A program made the position numbers and the translations under genes. From JAAZPT01 sp964544955 (lineage in GTDB: Bacteria; Bacillota; Clostridia; Christensenellales; Aristaeellaceae), in assembly GCA_964544955.1 (NCBI GenBank), contig CAZJEB010000008.1:1-64000 (forward strand): 64,000 nt of DNA. Reading direction: 5' to 3'. Every line of letters starts with the position of its first letter. Position 1 is the first letter of the stretch. Below, one piece after another: positions 24,198 to 32,780 of the stretch. The notes beneath the pieces were generated by a model. The model saw only the letters and a program-made list of their open reading frames with translations, did not search any database and was not told where the DNA came from.

Positions 24198-25145
24198 TTA
24201 TCTAAAGCTTGCACGCCTGCCATAAGTTGTTGCAGGGGCTGCTACTGGTTGTTCTTCCTCATAATCGAGGCCGTTATCATAGCTATTATAGCTATCATCC
24301 ATATTTATGCTGAATTTGCTTTTGGCTTTTTTTCTGCTAACAATGCTTTCCAAAAAGTTGCGTGTAGCATCATTCATGGAAACAGCAACTGTTTTTGGGC
24401 AAATAAGGTACATATTGCTTGAACCTATGCAAAGCATTGTATAGTTAAGGGCATAGCAAGCACCAAGTATAATATCCTTACTTGAACGAATTTTATCCAT
24501 ATCCGCAAAGTTTTCCATATTTACAAAGAACATTGATGACCCTTGCATTTGAGCAATTAAATCTATACAGTTTGCACTTTCAAAAAGGGCATATACACCA
24601 ATTTTAATTGCATTAGGCTCATTTACCACTTCACCTGTATTAAAGCCAACTACATTGTTAGTAGCAAATTGAGTTGGGTTTGTTGGAAATTGCAATGGTG
24701 CTTGATTTTCAACATGCTGAAATGGTGGATTATAATTGTTTTGATTGTATTGTTGGTTGTAATCAAAATTTTGTTGCGAATATTGGTTAGCATATTGACC
24801 ATCAAAATTTGCTTGCTGATCATACGCTTGATTATCATAGTTTTGAGGGTCTTGATATGGTGCATTATGTTGTGGATTCCTTGACCTATACCCTCTGCGC
24901 AAGCTACCAAAATCCTGTTGCTCGCCATATTGAGCTTCTTGTTGTTGAGCGTAGGGATTAGTTTGCTCCATATATTGATTTTGGGCTTGATAATTAGGCT
25001 GATATTGTTCGTTAACATTATCAGTTTTTTTACCTTTTTGCCACACGCCATTCCACCAGTTTTGAACTTTATCAATATACTGTTTGGCTTTTTTGGGGCT
25101 GTTTGCCTCATTGTTGTAGGCATTATTAAAATAATTATTATCCAC
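24198..25145 (-). CDS. sepF: SepF-like cell division protein with a long Asn/Gln/Tyr-rich N-terminus
   Basis: I take the GTG at 25145 (product starting MDNNYFNNAYNN, 315 residues) because AGGAG lies 8 bases upstream. The GTG at 25154 touches that site. The C-terminal third (about 210-305; AIKIGVYALFESANCIDLIAQMQ ... SSNMYLICPKTVAVSM) matches the SepF/DUF552 dimerisation and FtsZ-binding core, though it is divergent. The first 190 residues are low-complexity, rich in Asn, Gln and Tyr (runs of NYNQQYNQNN type); ordinary SepF has about 60 residues there. Location between ylmE and ylmG supports the call. Confidence 0.82.
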   Translation of the reverse strand: MDNNYFNNAYNNEANSPKKAKQYIDKVQNWWNGVWQKGKKTDNVNEQYQPNYQAQNQYMEQTNPYAQQQEAQYGEQQDFGSLRRGYRSRNPQHNAPYQDPQNYDNQAYDQQANFDGQYANQYSQQNFDYNQQYNQNNYNPPFQHVENQAPLQFPTNPTQFATNNVVGFNTGEVVNEPNAIKIGVYALFESANCIDLIAQMQGSSMFFVNMENFADMDKIRSSKDIILGACYALNYTMLCIGSSNMYLICPKTVAVSMNDATRNFLESIVSRKKAKSKFSINMDDSYNSYDNGLDYEEEQPVAAPATTYGRRASFR

Positions 25146-25163
25146 TATATTCACTCCTGTTTT

Positions 25164-25850
25164 TTATGCAAATAGTGCTGAACCAACACGCACCATTGTG
25201 GACCCTTCGCTAACTGCGATTTTAAAGTCATTAGTCATACCCATGGAAAGATGTTCCATAACCACATTAGGGTAAGCAGACTGCTTTATATCATCAAACA
25301 TATTACGCATAGCTTTAAAGTAGCCTGCCAATTGTAGTTCATCATCAATAAAGGGCATCATAGCCATTAAACCTTTTACACTTAATGCGGGGTATTTGTT
25401 TGCATTTTTTATAAGGCTATAAGCCTCATCTTTAGCAAAACCAGTTTTTTGTGCTTCCTGAGCTATATTTACTTGCACAAGCACAGGAATATTCAAGCCT
25501 AATTTAAGGGCTTGTTTATTCAATTCATCTGCCAATGAAAGCCTATCCAACGAATGAATTAAACATACATGATTTATTATATACCTAATTTTGTTAGTTT
25601 GCAATCTACCAATATAATGAATGTTCATATTTTTGCTAATTTGGGGCAATTTTTCCACTATTGCCTGTGCCCTATTTTCACCAATATCAAACTGGCCTAA
25701 GGCAGGTAGCAAATTTATTGCATTAGCATCAACAGTTTTTGTAACAGCAACAAGGCTTGGTGGGTTGCTTTTATCCCAACAATTAGCAAGTATATCATTT
25801 TTAACATCTTTTAGCCTTTGTGCTAAAACTTCACTATTTAAATTACTCAT
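25164..25850 (-). CDS. ylmE: YggS/YlmE-family PLP-binding protein
   Basis: 228 residues, alanine-racemase-like TIM barrel without the C-terminal domain. The PLP lysine lies in LVAVTKTVD (about K38), and the family phrases GENRAQAIVEKLPQI, HYIGRLQTNKIRYI, VLVQVNIAQEAQKTGF and HLSMGMTNDFKIAVSEGSTMVRVG are all present. It keeps PLP homeostasis and amino-acid pools balanced. First of the ylmE-sepF-ylmG-ylmH-divIVA block. Confidence 0.95.
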   Translation of the reverse strand: MSNLNSEVLAQRLKDVKNDILANCWDKSNPPSLVAVTKTVDANAINLLPALGQFDIGENRAQAIVEKLPQISKNMNIHYIGRLQTNKIRYIINHVCLIHSLDRLSLADELNKQALKLGLNIPVLVQVNIAQEAQKTGFAKDEAYSLIKNANKYPALSVKGLMAMMPFIDDELQLAGYFKAMRNMFDDIKQSAYPNVVMEHLSMGMTNDFKIAVSEGSTMVRVGSALFA

Positions 25851-25862
25851 AATATTTCCTTT

Positions 25863-27317
25863 TTAAAAAAGCTGAACAGTATCGCCAATATGCAGTGTAT
25901 TGGCATATTGAGGTTTAATATACGCCTCACCATTTGCCTTGGATATAAGTTCAACTGGTACAAAAAGTTTTTCTGTACCCCTTACAACAACAACACCCAA
26001 GGTATCGTTTTGTGTAAACAAAGCACGCTCTGGAACGCTAATTGCATCAGAATACTCACCTATTTGAGCACGGCAAGACCTTATATACATAACATCCTGC
26101 ACATTTGAGCTAATTCTAAGCCTTAAAAGTAGGTTGTTGCCACTTTTGGCAAAGGATTGTATTGTGGCATCAACAGTAGTATTGCTAAACTGCTCCAATG
26201 TAAGCCTTAAAGTGTTGCCTTGCACTGGGTTCCATGTACTATTATTAATAAGCATTAGGGCATACCAATCGCCTTCCCTAACCATGCGATATATATCCGT
26301 TCTACCCCTTCTTGCTGCGGTTTCTTCTGGTTTTTCACCATTTATCATTCTTTGCACTTGAGCTGGAGAAAACTCTTCAAAATTTTTAGTTGTTAAACCA
26401 TACTCATATCCATCTGTATAGAAGCTAACAATAGCGTCAAAGGATGCATGGTTTTGTTTTTTCCAGCTTTCAATACGCTTTAATTGTGTGATTTCATCAT
26501 CATAAAGCCTACTAAGGCGCTGATCCTCCGCATATTTTTCTCTAAAATAAATCTGCCTAGAATCAATTGCGTTTATAAGAACGTTTTCAAGGTTTAGCAT
26601 ATTACCGCTACCACCTTGTACAATGCTTCTAACTTCAAGTGCTCTAGTATTAACATCAGCAACAAGCCTATCCATCTTTTGGTCAAAGGTGTTTTCATTG
26701 TTTAAAAGTTCAATTTGATACAGCTTTATTTGTTCCCTATAGTTTTGCAAGCTTGTTCTTTCCCTTTGGCTATATCCAGATGTATAAACATAGCATACTA
26801 CATTCGAACGTGCTACATGGCTATTTTCAGCTGCAACATATTGTATGTTTGTAATACCTTCATCATCGTACACAGTTTCATCACGCACAATAAGCACATC
26901 ACCTTGGTAAGTTTGCCCAACAGTTGCACTTTTTACACTAGCGAAGTTTGTACCGCTTGGCACAAATACATTGTAGGCATAAGATAATAAATAAAATACT
27001 GCACCTATTGCCACAATTACCGATAACAACTTAACAAATGTATTATTGCTTTGAGGTTTGTTTGGTGTTGGTGAACCTTGAATTCCACCCATATTAAACT
27101 GTGGATCTTGCCCAGGCATATAACCAGGCGCTTGTGGTGGAAAACCCTGCGGTGGCATTTGTTGAGGTGGAAAACCTTGGGGCGGCATACCTTGAGGCGG
27201 TATTTGTTGCTGTGGAAAGCCCTGAGGATAGCCTTGGTTTGGTGGCATAGCATTAAAGCCCCCTTGGTTTAATCCAGGTGGCATTTGTTGCGGTGGAAAT
27301 TGATTATTGTTTTGCAT
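25863..27317 (-). CDS. HlyD-like membrane-fusion protein with a Pro/Gln-rich cytoplasmic N-terminus
   Basis: 484 residues. The first 90 are a disordered tandem repeat (units such as MPPQGFPPQQ). A TM helix at about 92-112 (FVKLLSVIVAIGAVFYLLSYAYNVF) is followed by an extracellular part with a short barrel-sandwich segment, a coiled coil (about 195-300) and C-terminal beta domains resembling HlyD/RND adaptor modules (LFVPVELISKANGEAYIKP ... LHIGDTVQLF). No transporter partner is adjacent. Similar genes sit upstream of ylmE in other Clostridia, so a role at the division site or envelope is likely, but unknown. Confidence 0.72.
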   Translation of the reverse strand: MQNNNQFPPQQMPPGLNQGGFNAMPPNQGYPQGFPQQQIPPQGMPPQGFPPQQMPPQGFPPQAPGYMPGQDPQFNMGGIQGSPTPNKPQSNNTFVKLLSVIVAIGAVFYLLSYAYNVFVPSGTNFASVKSATVGQTYQGDVLIVRDETVYDDEGITNIQYVAAENSHVARSNVVCYVYTSGYSQRERTSLQNYREQIKLYQIELLNNENTFDQKMDRLVADVNTRALEVRSIVQGGSGNMLNLENVLINAIDSRQIYFREKYAEDQRLSRLYDDEITQLKRIESWKKQNHASFDAIVSFYTDGYEYGLTTKNFEEFSPAQVQRMINGEKPEETAARRGRTDIYRMVREGDWYALMLINNSTWNPVQGNTLRLTLEQFSNTTVDATIQSFAKSGNNLLLRLRISSNVQDVMYIRSCRAQIGEYSDAISVPERALFTQNDTLGVVVVRGTEKLFVPVELISKANGEAYIKPQYANTLHIGDTVQLF

Positions 27318-27325
27318 TTATCCTC

Positions 27326-28060
27326 CTACTGTGCCTCCGCCAATGTTTTTAACCTAGTAACAATACGTTTTTCCAAACGTGATATTTGCATTTGAGATAC
27401 TCCAAGCTTTTTAGCAGTTTCACGTTGGCTTAAATCATCAATAAACCTAAACTCCAAAAGCGCAAACTCCTGTGGGTTTGTATGGTTTTTAATCCAATCA
27501 ACAAGGTTTTGATCATCAACTTGCTTATAGCCTTGCTCTAGTGCGCCAATAAAGCTTGCTAGGGTGTCGCTCTCTTCCTCGTTAACTGTAACATCAAGGC
27601 TGGTTACCATAGCTTGATCCCTTTGTAAAATTACTTTTATAAGCTCTTCCCTGCTTATTTCCATAGCATCAGCAAGTTCTTGCAATGTTGGCTCCCTAAA
27701 GTAATTTTGTTCAAACTGATCCCTAACTTTTTGCATTTTATGCAATAATGACCTTGTTGTGCGGCTTGTTCGCATTATTCCGCCTTTATCCCTAATATAG
27801 TTACGCAAATCGCCAACTATTGTTGGGGTAGCAAAGGTAACAAATTTATTGCCTAAATCTGGATTAAACCTTTCAATAGCCTTCATTAATGCTATGCTTG
27901 CTACTTGGAAAAGATCATCCTCGTCAACACCTTGCCCTTTAAACCTGCTTGCAATTATTTTAGGTATGTCAATATAGCCTTCCACAAGCTTTTCCATAAT
28001 ATCTGGGGAGGGCTTATTTCTATATTGATTTAAAAGGGGTATTAATGCAGATTCGTTCAT
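27326..28060 (-). CDS. Sigma factor of the SigB/SigF/SigG subfamily
   Basis: 244 residues of the sigma-70 type without region 1.1. Region 2 is VDEDDLFQVASIALMKAIERFNPDLGNKFVTFATPTIVGDLRNYIRDK, region 3 follows (REPTLQELADAMEISREELI), and region 4 holds the helix-turn-helix SQRETAKKLGVSQMQISRLEKR. It resembles the SigB/F/G group that is controlled by RsbW/SpoIIAB-type proteins, and such a gene lies directly upstream with no gap. The position just before the ylmE cluster is that of sigG in Bacillus, but the SigG N-terminal signature is absent. I cannot decide whether it acts in sporulation or in stress. Confidence 0.88.
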   Translation of the reverse strand: MNESALIPLLNQYRNKPSPDIMEKLVEGYIDIPKIIASRFKGQGVDEDDLFQVASIALMKAIERFNPDLGNKFVTFATPTIVGDLRNYIRDKGGIMRTSRTTRSLLHKMQKVRDQFEQNYFREPTLQELADAMEISREELIKVILQRDQAMVTSLDVTVNEEESDTLASFIGALEQGYKQVDDQNLVDWIKNHTNPQEFALLEFRFIDDLSQRETAKKLGVSQMQISRLEKRIVTRLKTLAEAQ

Positions 28061-28459
28061 TTATTCCTCATTGTTAGGGAAGAAAAATGTAATACAGAAA
28101 ACTCCCCTATCATCAGAGCAGATATTTACTTTAGGTATAAGGGTTTCTAATATTGCTTGGGTAATATCAACATCCGATTTTTCTCTTGATTGGGTTAGGC
28201 TAGCTGAAAGCGCCATAAATTCTACAATTATGCCAGCATTAGTGTTTTCCGCAGTAATATCAATACTGCTAGCCATTCCAGGTTGGTTTATAAGGCAGCA
28301 TATAGCTTCGTCTGAGGCAATTTTTAAATCCTCAATAACGTCAATATCCATATTATAAATAGCACAAGCCCCACAAAGCATCATCCTTGCCACAACTGCA
28401 AATTCGTTAATTGCAGGAATATTTACCTTGCAAGCATTTGATATTTCACTGTTATGCAT
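28061..28459 (-). CDS. Degenerate RsbW/SpoIIAB-like anti-sigma factor
   Basis: 132 residues with the layout of RsbW: helix, strand, then VIEDLKIASDEAICCLI (41-57), which aligns with the N-box helix of RsbW. The ATP-binding residues look lost: the N-box Asn is replaced (ICC), no D-x-G-x-G G1 motif follows the strand IIVEFMA, and the G2 lid is replaced by VDITQAILETLIPKV, where only the last helix is conserved. The stop abuts the sigma gene's ATG, so the proteins are made together. Known relatives bind and inhibit their sigma factor and phosphorylate an anti-anti-sigma; kinase activity here is doubtful. No anti-anti-sigma gene is adjacent. Confidence 0.7.
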   Translation of the reverse strand: MHNSEISNACKVNIPAINEFAVVARMMLCGACAIYNMDIDVIEDLKIASDEAICCLINQPGMASSIDITAENTNAGIIVEFMALSASLTQSREKSDVDITQAILETLIPKVNICSDDRGVFCITFFFPNNEE

Positions 28460-28489
28460 TATATTTCCTTTCTAAAACCAACTAAAATA

Positions 28490-29827
28490 CTATTGTACAA
28501 AGGCGTTATAAATTGATTTTACTGCCTTTTTAAAATCATCATCATTTATACCAACAAGTATTGATAATTCACTACTACCTTGGTCTATCATTCTTATATT
28601 AATATTAGCATCATAAAGCGCTTTAAACAACCTTGATGCTGTACCAGGGTTGCGCACCATCCCCCTACCAACAGTGGCTATAATAGCCATGTTTTCGCTT
28701 ACGTTTACAGTATCTGGTTGGCAAAGTTCATAAATTCTTTTAATTACAGCATCCCTATAAATATCAAAATTTTTATGGTCTACAACTACACAAATTGAAT
28801 CTATGCCCGTTGGGAGATGTTCAAAGGATATTCCATATTCGTAAAGGGCTTGAAGAACACGCATACCAAAACCTATTTCACTATTCATCATAGATTTTTC
28901 TATTGTAACAACATCAAAGCCTTGCCTGCCTGCTATACCTGTAATAACATGTTTTTTAGCAACAGCTTCCTCTGTGCGCATAACGTGCCTTATTATTGTA
29001 CCTGGGTGTTCTGGATAGTTTGTGTTACGAATATTTGTTGATATGCCTGCTTTATTTACAGGGAAAATAGCATCCTCATGTAGTACTGTTGCACCCATGT
29101 AGGAAAGCTCCCTAAGTTCCCTATATGTAAGCTCCTTTATTTCAAGTGGGTTTTCAACTATACGTGGGTCTGCCATTAAAAAACCTGAAACGTCAGTCCA
29201 GTTTTCATAAACCTCTGCACAAAGGGCTCTTGCCACTACTGCGCCACTTATATCACTACCGCCACGGCTGAATGTTTGAATTTCGCCATCGCTTGTACTT
29301 CCATAAAAGCCTGGAATAACTGCGTTTTTTAGTGAGCATAGTTTTTCCGCAACTATTCTGTTAGTACGCTCACTATCAAAGTTTCCATCATCATAGAACA
29401 AAATAGAGCCTGCTGGGTCAAAAAAATTATAACCTAGATAGTCTGCTAAAAGCATACCATTTACATACTCGCCACGGCTTGCACAGTACATACGGCTTGC
29501 GCCTCTACGTATATTAACTTCAATTTCGTTTAGAACGCCATGAATATCAAGCTTTAAATTTAAATCCTTAGCTATGGATGTGAAGCGCTCGCGTATTGTA
29601 TTAAAAGTATCAGCAATATCTTCACCCTTTTCGTTAAGGTCAAAACATTTCAAAAGCAAATCTGTTACTTTTTCATCTTCTGGGTTACGTTTACCCGGGG
29701 CACTTGGTATTATAAATAATCGCCTATTATCAAGGGATATTATATATTTAACTTTTTCAAACTGTTTGGCTTCTGACAGTGAACTGCCACCAAACTTTGC
29801 AACTATTACTCCCACATTATCCTCCAA
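28490..29827 (-). CDS. lysC: Aspartate kinase
   Basis: 445 residues. The amino-acid kinase domain starts with VIVAKFGGSSL (substrate Lys) and includes GFYGSTSDGEIQTFSRGGSDISGAVVARAL and TDVSGFLMADPRIV. The C-terminus has two ACT domains (about 300-445), which usually bind lysine or threonine for feedback. It makes aspartyl phosphate, the start of the lysine, threonine and methionine pathways. A good promoter lies upstream; the leader is short and holds no lysine riboswitch. The anti-sigma gene begins 30 bp after the stop with no terminator between, so the division run may be co-transcribed. Confidence 0.94.
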   Translation of the reverse strand: MEDNVGVIVAKFGGSSLSEAKQFEKVKYIISLDNRRLFIIPSAPGKRNPEDEKVTDLLLKCFDLNEKGEDIADTFNTIRERFTSIAKDLNLKLDIHGVLNEIEVNIRRGASRMYCASRGEYVNGMLLADYLGYNFFDPAGSILFYDDGNFDSERTNRIVAEKLCSLKNAVIPGFYGSTSDGEIQTFSRGGSDISGAVVARALCAEVYENWTDVSGFLMADPRIVENPLEIKELTYRELRELSYMGATVLHEDAIFPVNKAGISTNIRNTNYPEHPGTIIRHVMRTEEAVAKKHVITGIAGRQGFDVVTIEKSMMNSEIGFGMRVLQALYEYGISFEHLPTGIDSICVVVDHKNFDIYRDAVIKRIYELCQPDTVNVSENMAIIATVGRGMVRNPGTASRLFKALYDANINIRMIDQGSSELSILVGINDDDFKKAVKSIYNAFVQ

Positions 29828-29849
29828 ATAAATATAAAGTTACAGCGGT

Positions 29850-29878
29850 ATTTTAAACGATTTTAAGGCTTTAGTCAA
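29850..29878 (-). promoter_or_regulatory. Promoter of lysC and probably of the genes after it
   Basis: On the minus strand TTGACT, a 17-base spacer and TAAAAT. The transcript start would be about 30 bases before the lysC ATG. Confidence 0.75.
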
Positions 29879-29943
29879 ATTAATATCTTGTTTAACAAAA
29901 TTACAAACACCAAACTAGATAATACAGCTTAAAGCTTTTTAAA

Positions 29944-29972
29944 TTGTAATTTTATAAGGCAGGTGTTATACT
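29944..29972 (+). promoter_or_regulatory. Promoter of the glycosidase-symporter operon
   Basis: TTGTAA, a 17-base spacer and TATACT, with TGn just before the -10. It is divergent from the lysC promoter in a 178-bp intergenic region. No clear cre or sugar-regulator operator is visible. Confidence 0.7.
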
Positions 29973-30005
29973 TTAAACAAATACAACTAAATACAGGAGG
30001 AACAT

Positions 30006-31310
30006 ATGGAAAAGTATTCCTTCCCAAAAGATTTTTTATTTGGTAGCGCTACTGCATCAACACAAATTGAGGGTGGCGATGTGAATTGCAACTGGTACCA
30101 TTGGAGCAATCAAGGCAAAATTAAAGATAATGAGAGTTGTTTTACAGCTTGCGACCATTACAACCGTGTTGAAGAGGACGTTCAACTTTTAGCTGATGCT
30201 AAGCATGAAATTTACCGTTTTAGTATAGAGTGGAGCCGAATACAGCCCGAGAAAAATAAGTGGAGCCAAGAAGGAATAAACCACTATATTGATGAGCTAA
30301 AACTTTTAAAAGCAAAAGGTATTAAACCACTTATTACATTCCACCATTTTACTCACCCACAATGGTTGGAGGAACAATGCCAATGGCTAAACCCCGAAAC
30401 CATTGATTTGTTTGTAAATTTTGTTGAGAAATTAGTTACAGCCTTTGGTGACCTTTGTAATGAATATTGCACAATTAATGAGCCTAATGTTTTTGCCATG
30501 AGCAGCTATATAGAAGGGCAATTTCCCCCTGGTGGTAAAAGCCAAATACCCGCCTACCTAAAAGCAAGTAAACATATGATAATTGCACATAAGCGCTGTT
30601 ATGAATCCATACACCGAATAAGAAAGAGCCTTGGTTTTAATGATACAAGTGTAGGCTTTGCTATGCACTTTACATATTTAGAGCCTCAATCAGGTAGCAA
30701 AAGGGCGAATATATGCTATAAAATAATGAACTATTTATTTCACACAATATTTATGAAAGGTTTTGTTGATGGAATTTTACCTTTGCCCTTAGGCTTTGGT
30801 GGAAAAAGCAACAAAAAATATTGTGACCATATAGGAATAAATTACTATACAAGGCATATTATTAAACCAAGTAATAACCCTGCTATGTTTTTTGGTGAAT
30901 ATGTAATAAACCCTGATGCAACAAGCGATATGCTTACGGATATGGGTTGGGAAATTTATCCCGAAGGCCTATACCATATAGTGAAAAAGGCTTATACCGA
31001 TTATAAACTACCAATTTATATTACTGAGAACGGCCTTGCTGATGCAAAGGATGAGAAACGAGTAAATTATATATATGAACATTTAAAAGTATTGAGCAAA
31101 CTTATACAACAAGGCGTGGATGTAAAACGCTATTATTATTGGAGTACAATGGATAATTTTGAATGGGCAGAAGGTTATTGGCCGCGTTTTGGGTTATATG
31201 AAGTAAACTATAATACACAAGAACGAACTTTGCGCAAAAGTGGCAAATTTTATGCTGAAATATGTGCTAAAAAGGCAATTACAGACGAAATGATAAAGGA
31301 ATACCTATAA
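30006..31310 (+). CDS. Glycoside hydrolase family 1 beta-glycosidase
   Basis: 434 residues, a (beta/alpha)8 retaining glycosidase. Acid/base E159 lies in CTINEPN, nucleophile E341 in YITENGLAD, and the N-terminus FPKDFLFGSATASTQIEG and the C-terminal YYYWSTMDNFEWAEGYWPRFGLY are family marks. No phosphate-binding 6-phospho signature (the S/K/Y set near the C-terminus) is evident and the partner is a symporter, not a PTS, so plain beta-glucosides or beta-galactosides are likely. It is cytoplasmic, with no signal peptide. AGGAGG lies 6 bases before the ATG. Confidence 0.93.
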   Translation: MEKYSFPKDFLFGSATASTQIEGGDVNCNWYHWSNQGKIKDNESCFTACDHYNRVEEDVQLLADAKHEIYRFSIEWSRIQPEKNKWSQEGINHYIDELKLLKAKGIKPLITFHHFTHPQWLEEQCQWLNPETIDLFVNFVEKLVTAFGDLCNEYCTINEPNVFAMSSYIEGQFPPGGKSQIPAYLKASKHMIIAHKRCYESIHRIRKSLGFNDTSVGFAMHFTYLEPQSGSKRANICYKIMNYLFHTIFMKGFVDGILPLPLGFGGKSNKKYCDHIGINYYTRHIIKPSNNPAMFFGEYVINPDATSDMLTDMGWEIYPEGLYHIVKKAYTDYKLPIYITENGLADAKDEKRVNYIYEHLKVLSKLIQQGVDVKRYYYWSTMDNFEWAEGYWPRFGLYEVNYNTQERTLRKSGKFYAEICAKKAITDEMIKEYL

Positions 31311-31325
31311 AATAAGAGGTGAATT

Positions 31326-32735
31326 ATGAGCAAAATAGATAAGCGAACAAAATGGAGCTATGCTGTAGGCTGTATAGGTAGAGATATGAACTTTGTTTTA
31401 GTATCGCTATTTGTGCTACCTTATATACAATATACTATGAACTTAACTGTAGCCCAATTTTCCGCAATATCAGCAATAATGATATTTGCAAGATTGTGGG
31501 ATGCTATAAACGACCCAATGATGGGTATGATAATAGAGAACTCCCATTTAAAAAAAGGAAAATTTAAGCCATGGATATTAATGGGTGGTATACTAAATTC
31601 CTGCGTTACTCTATTGCTATTTTTTGTTAGACCAACTGGTTGGGCTTTTGTTTTATTCTTTGGTATATTTTATATACTATGGGGAATGACATTTACAATG
31701 AACGACATTTCCTATTACGCATTATTACCAAATTTAGCTAAGGATAATGATAGTAGGAACAGCCTTACCAACCTTGTGCAACTATTTGCTTCCATTGGGC
31801 AATTTGTAGCAGGAGGCCTAATACCAGTGCTTGTTACAGGTAATGCTGTAACAATGTATAGAATAATAGGAGTGGTTGTTGCCTTATTATTTACAACATT
31901 TACAATAATTACCTATTTAGGCGTTACTGAAAACCCAAGGGTAGATAACAAGCAAAAATTAAGCTTGAAAAACCTTTATACATCATTATTAAGGAATGAT
32001 CAGCTGGTTGTTGCAGCCATAGGTTTATTGCTATATACAATTGCCCACGAGTTATTTATATCATTATCAATAAACTATTTTTATTTCCACTTTGGTTATG
32101 GTGGTGCGCAAATAACATTATTTACAGTAACATTCGCCCTAGGTACGCTTTTAGCAATAGCTGCCTTTGGAAAATTATCCAAAAAGCATAAGCGCTTAAA
32201 CATAATGCGCTTCGGCTTAACAATATCAACCATAGGTTACATTATATTTATATCCATAGGCACTATATTACCATTGTTTGAGTTGTTATTATATATGGCA
32301 AGCCTTATGATATTCTTTGGCCATGGTTTATTCTTTGTAATATTTGTTGTACTTATTGCAAATACCATTGAATACAACTTTAATAAGTTCGGCGATAGAA
32401 ATGAGGCCGTAGTATTTTCAGTAAGACCCTTTATGACTAAGCTAGGGGCTGCAATACAACAATTATTATTAACCCTAATACTTATTACCACGGGTGTATA
32501 CAGCTATTCTCAAAATATTGCAAAGCTTGAATTAGAGAAAAGCCAAGGTATATTAAGCGATATTACACAACAAGCTAATACTTTGTTGCAACAAGCAGAC
32601 GAGCCAATGAAGTTAATGCTACGTTTATTTATGGGCTTATTACCCTTGATATGTATAAGCTTAGCTTATATATTTACAAAGAAAAAATATATTATTACTG
32701 AAGAACTGTTTGAAAGTTGGACAAAAAAGAACTAA
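31326..32735 (+). CDS. GPH-family (MFS) sugar:cation symporter
   Basis: 469 residues with about 12 TM helices. The GPH signature is the second-helix region FARLWDAINDPMMGMIIENS followed by KKGKFKPWILMGG. Members import galactosides, glucuronides and xylosides with Na+ or H+. It starts 15 bp after the glycosidase, so the pair takes up and cleaves the same glycoside. A long loop near residues 390-430 (IAKLELEKSQGILSDITQQ) is hydrophilic, as in other GPH proteins of Firmicutes. Confidence 0.92.
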   Translation: MSKIDKRTKWSYAVGCIGRDMNFVLVSLFVLPYIQYTMNLTVAQFSAISAIMIFARLWDAINDPMMGMIIENSHLKKGKFKPWILMGGILNSCVTLLLFFVRPTGWAFVLFFGIFYILWGMTFTMNDISYYALLPNLAKDNDSRNSLTNLVQLFASIGQFVAGGLIPVLVTGNAVTMYRIIGVVVALLFTTFTIITYLGVTENPRVDNKQKLSLKNLYTSLLRNDQLVVAAIGLLLYTIAHELFISLSINYFYFHFGYGGAQITLFTVTFALGTLLAIAAFGKLSKKHKRLNIMRFGLTISTIGYIIFISIGTILPLFELLLYMASLMIFFGHGLFFVIFVVLIANTIEYNFNKFGDRNEAVVFSVRPFMTKLGAAIQQLLLTLILITTGVYSYSQNIAKLELEKSQGILSDITQQANTLLQQADEPMKLMLRLFMGLLPLICISLAYIFTKKKYIITEELFESWTKKN

Positions 32736-32745
32736 TAAATAAAAC

Positions 32746-32778
32746 AAAAGGCTTGGGCAAAATTGCCTAAGCCTTTTT
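32746..32778. terminator. Bidirectional terminator between the symporter and tldE genes
   Basis: A 15-bp stem (AAAAGGCTTGGGCAA with TTGCCTAAGCCTTTT, one G-U pair) with an AA loop and T tract. It serves both converging genes. Confidence 0.88.
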
Positions 32779-32780
32779 AA

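Noticed and set aside
29828..30005. Lysine riboswitch upstream of lysC
   Set aside because: The lysC leader after its promoter is only about 30 bases, with no room for the aptamer.
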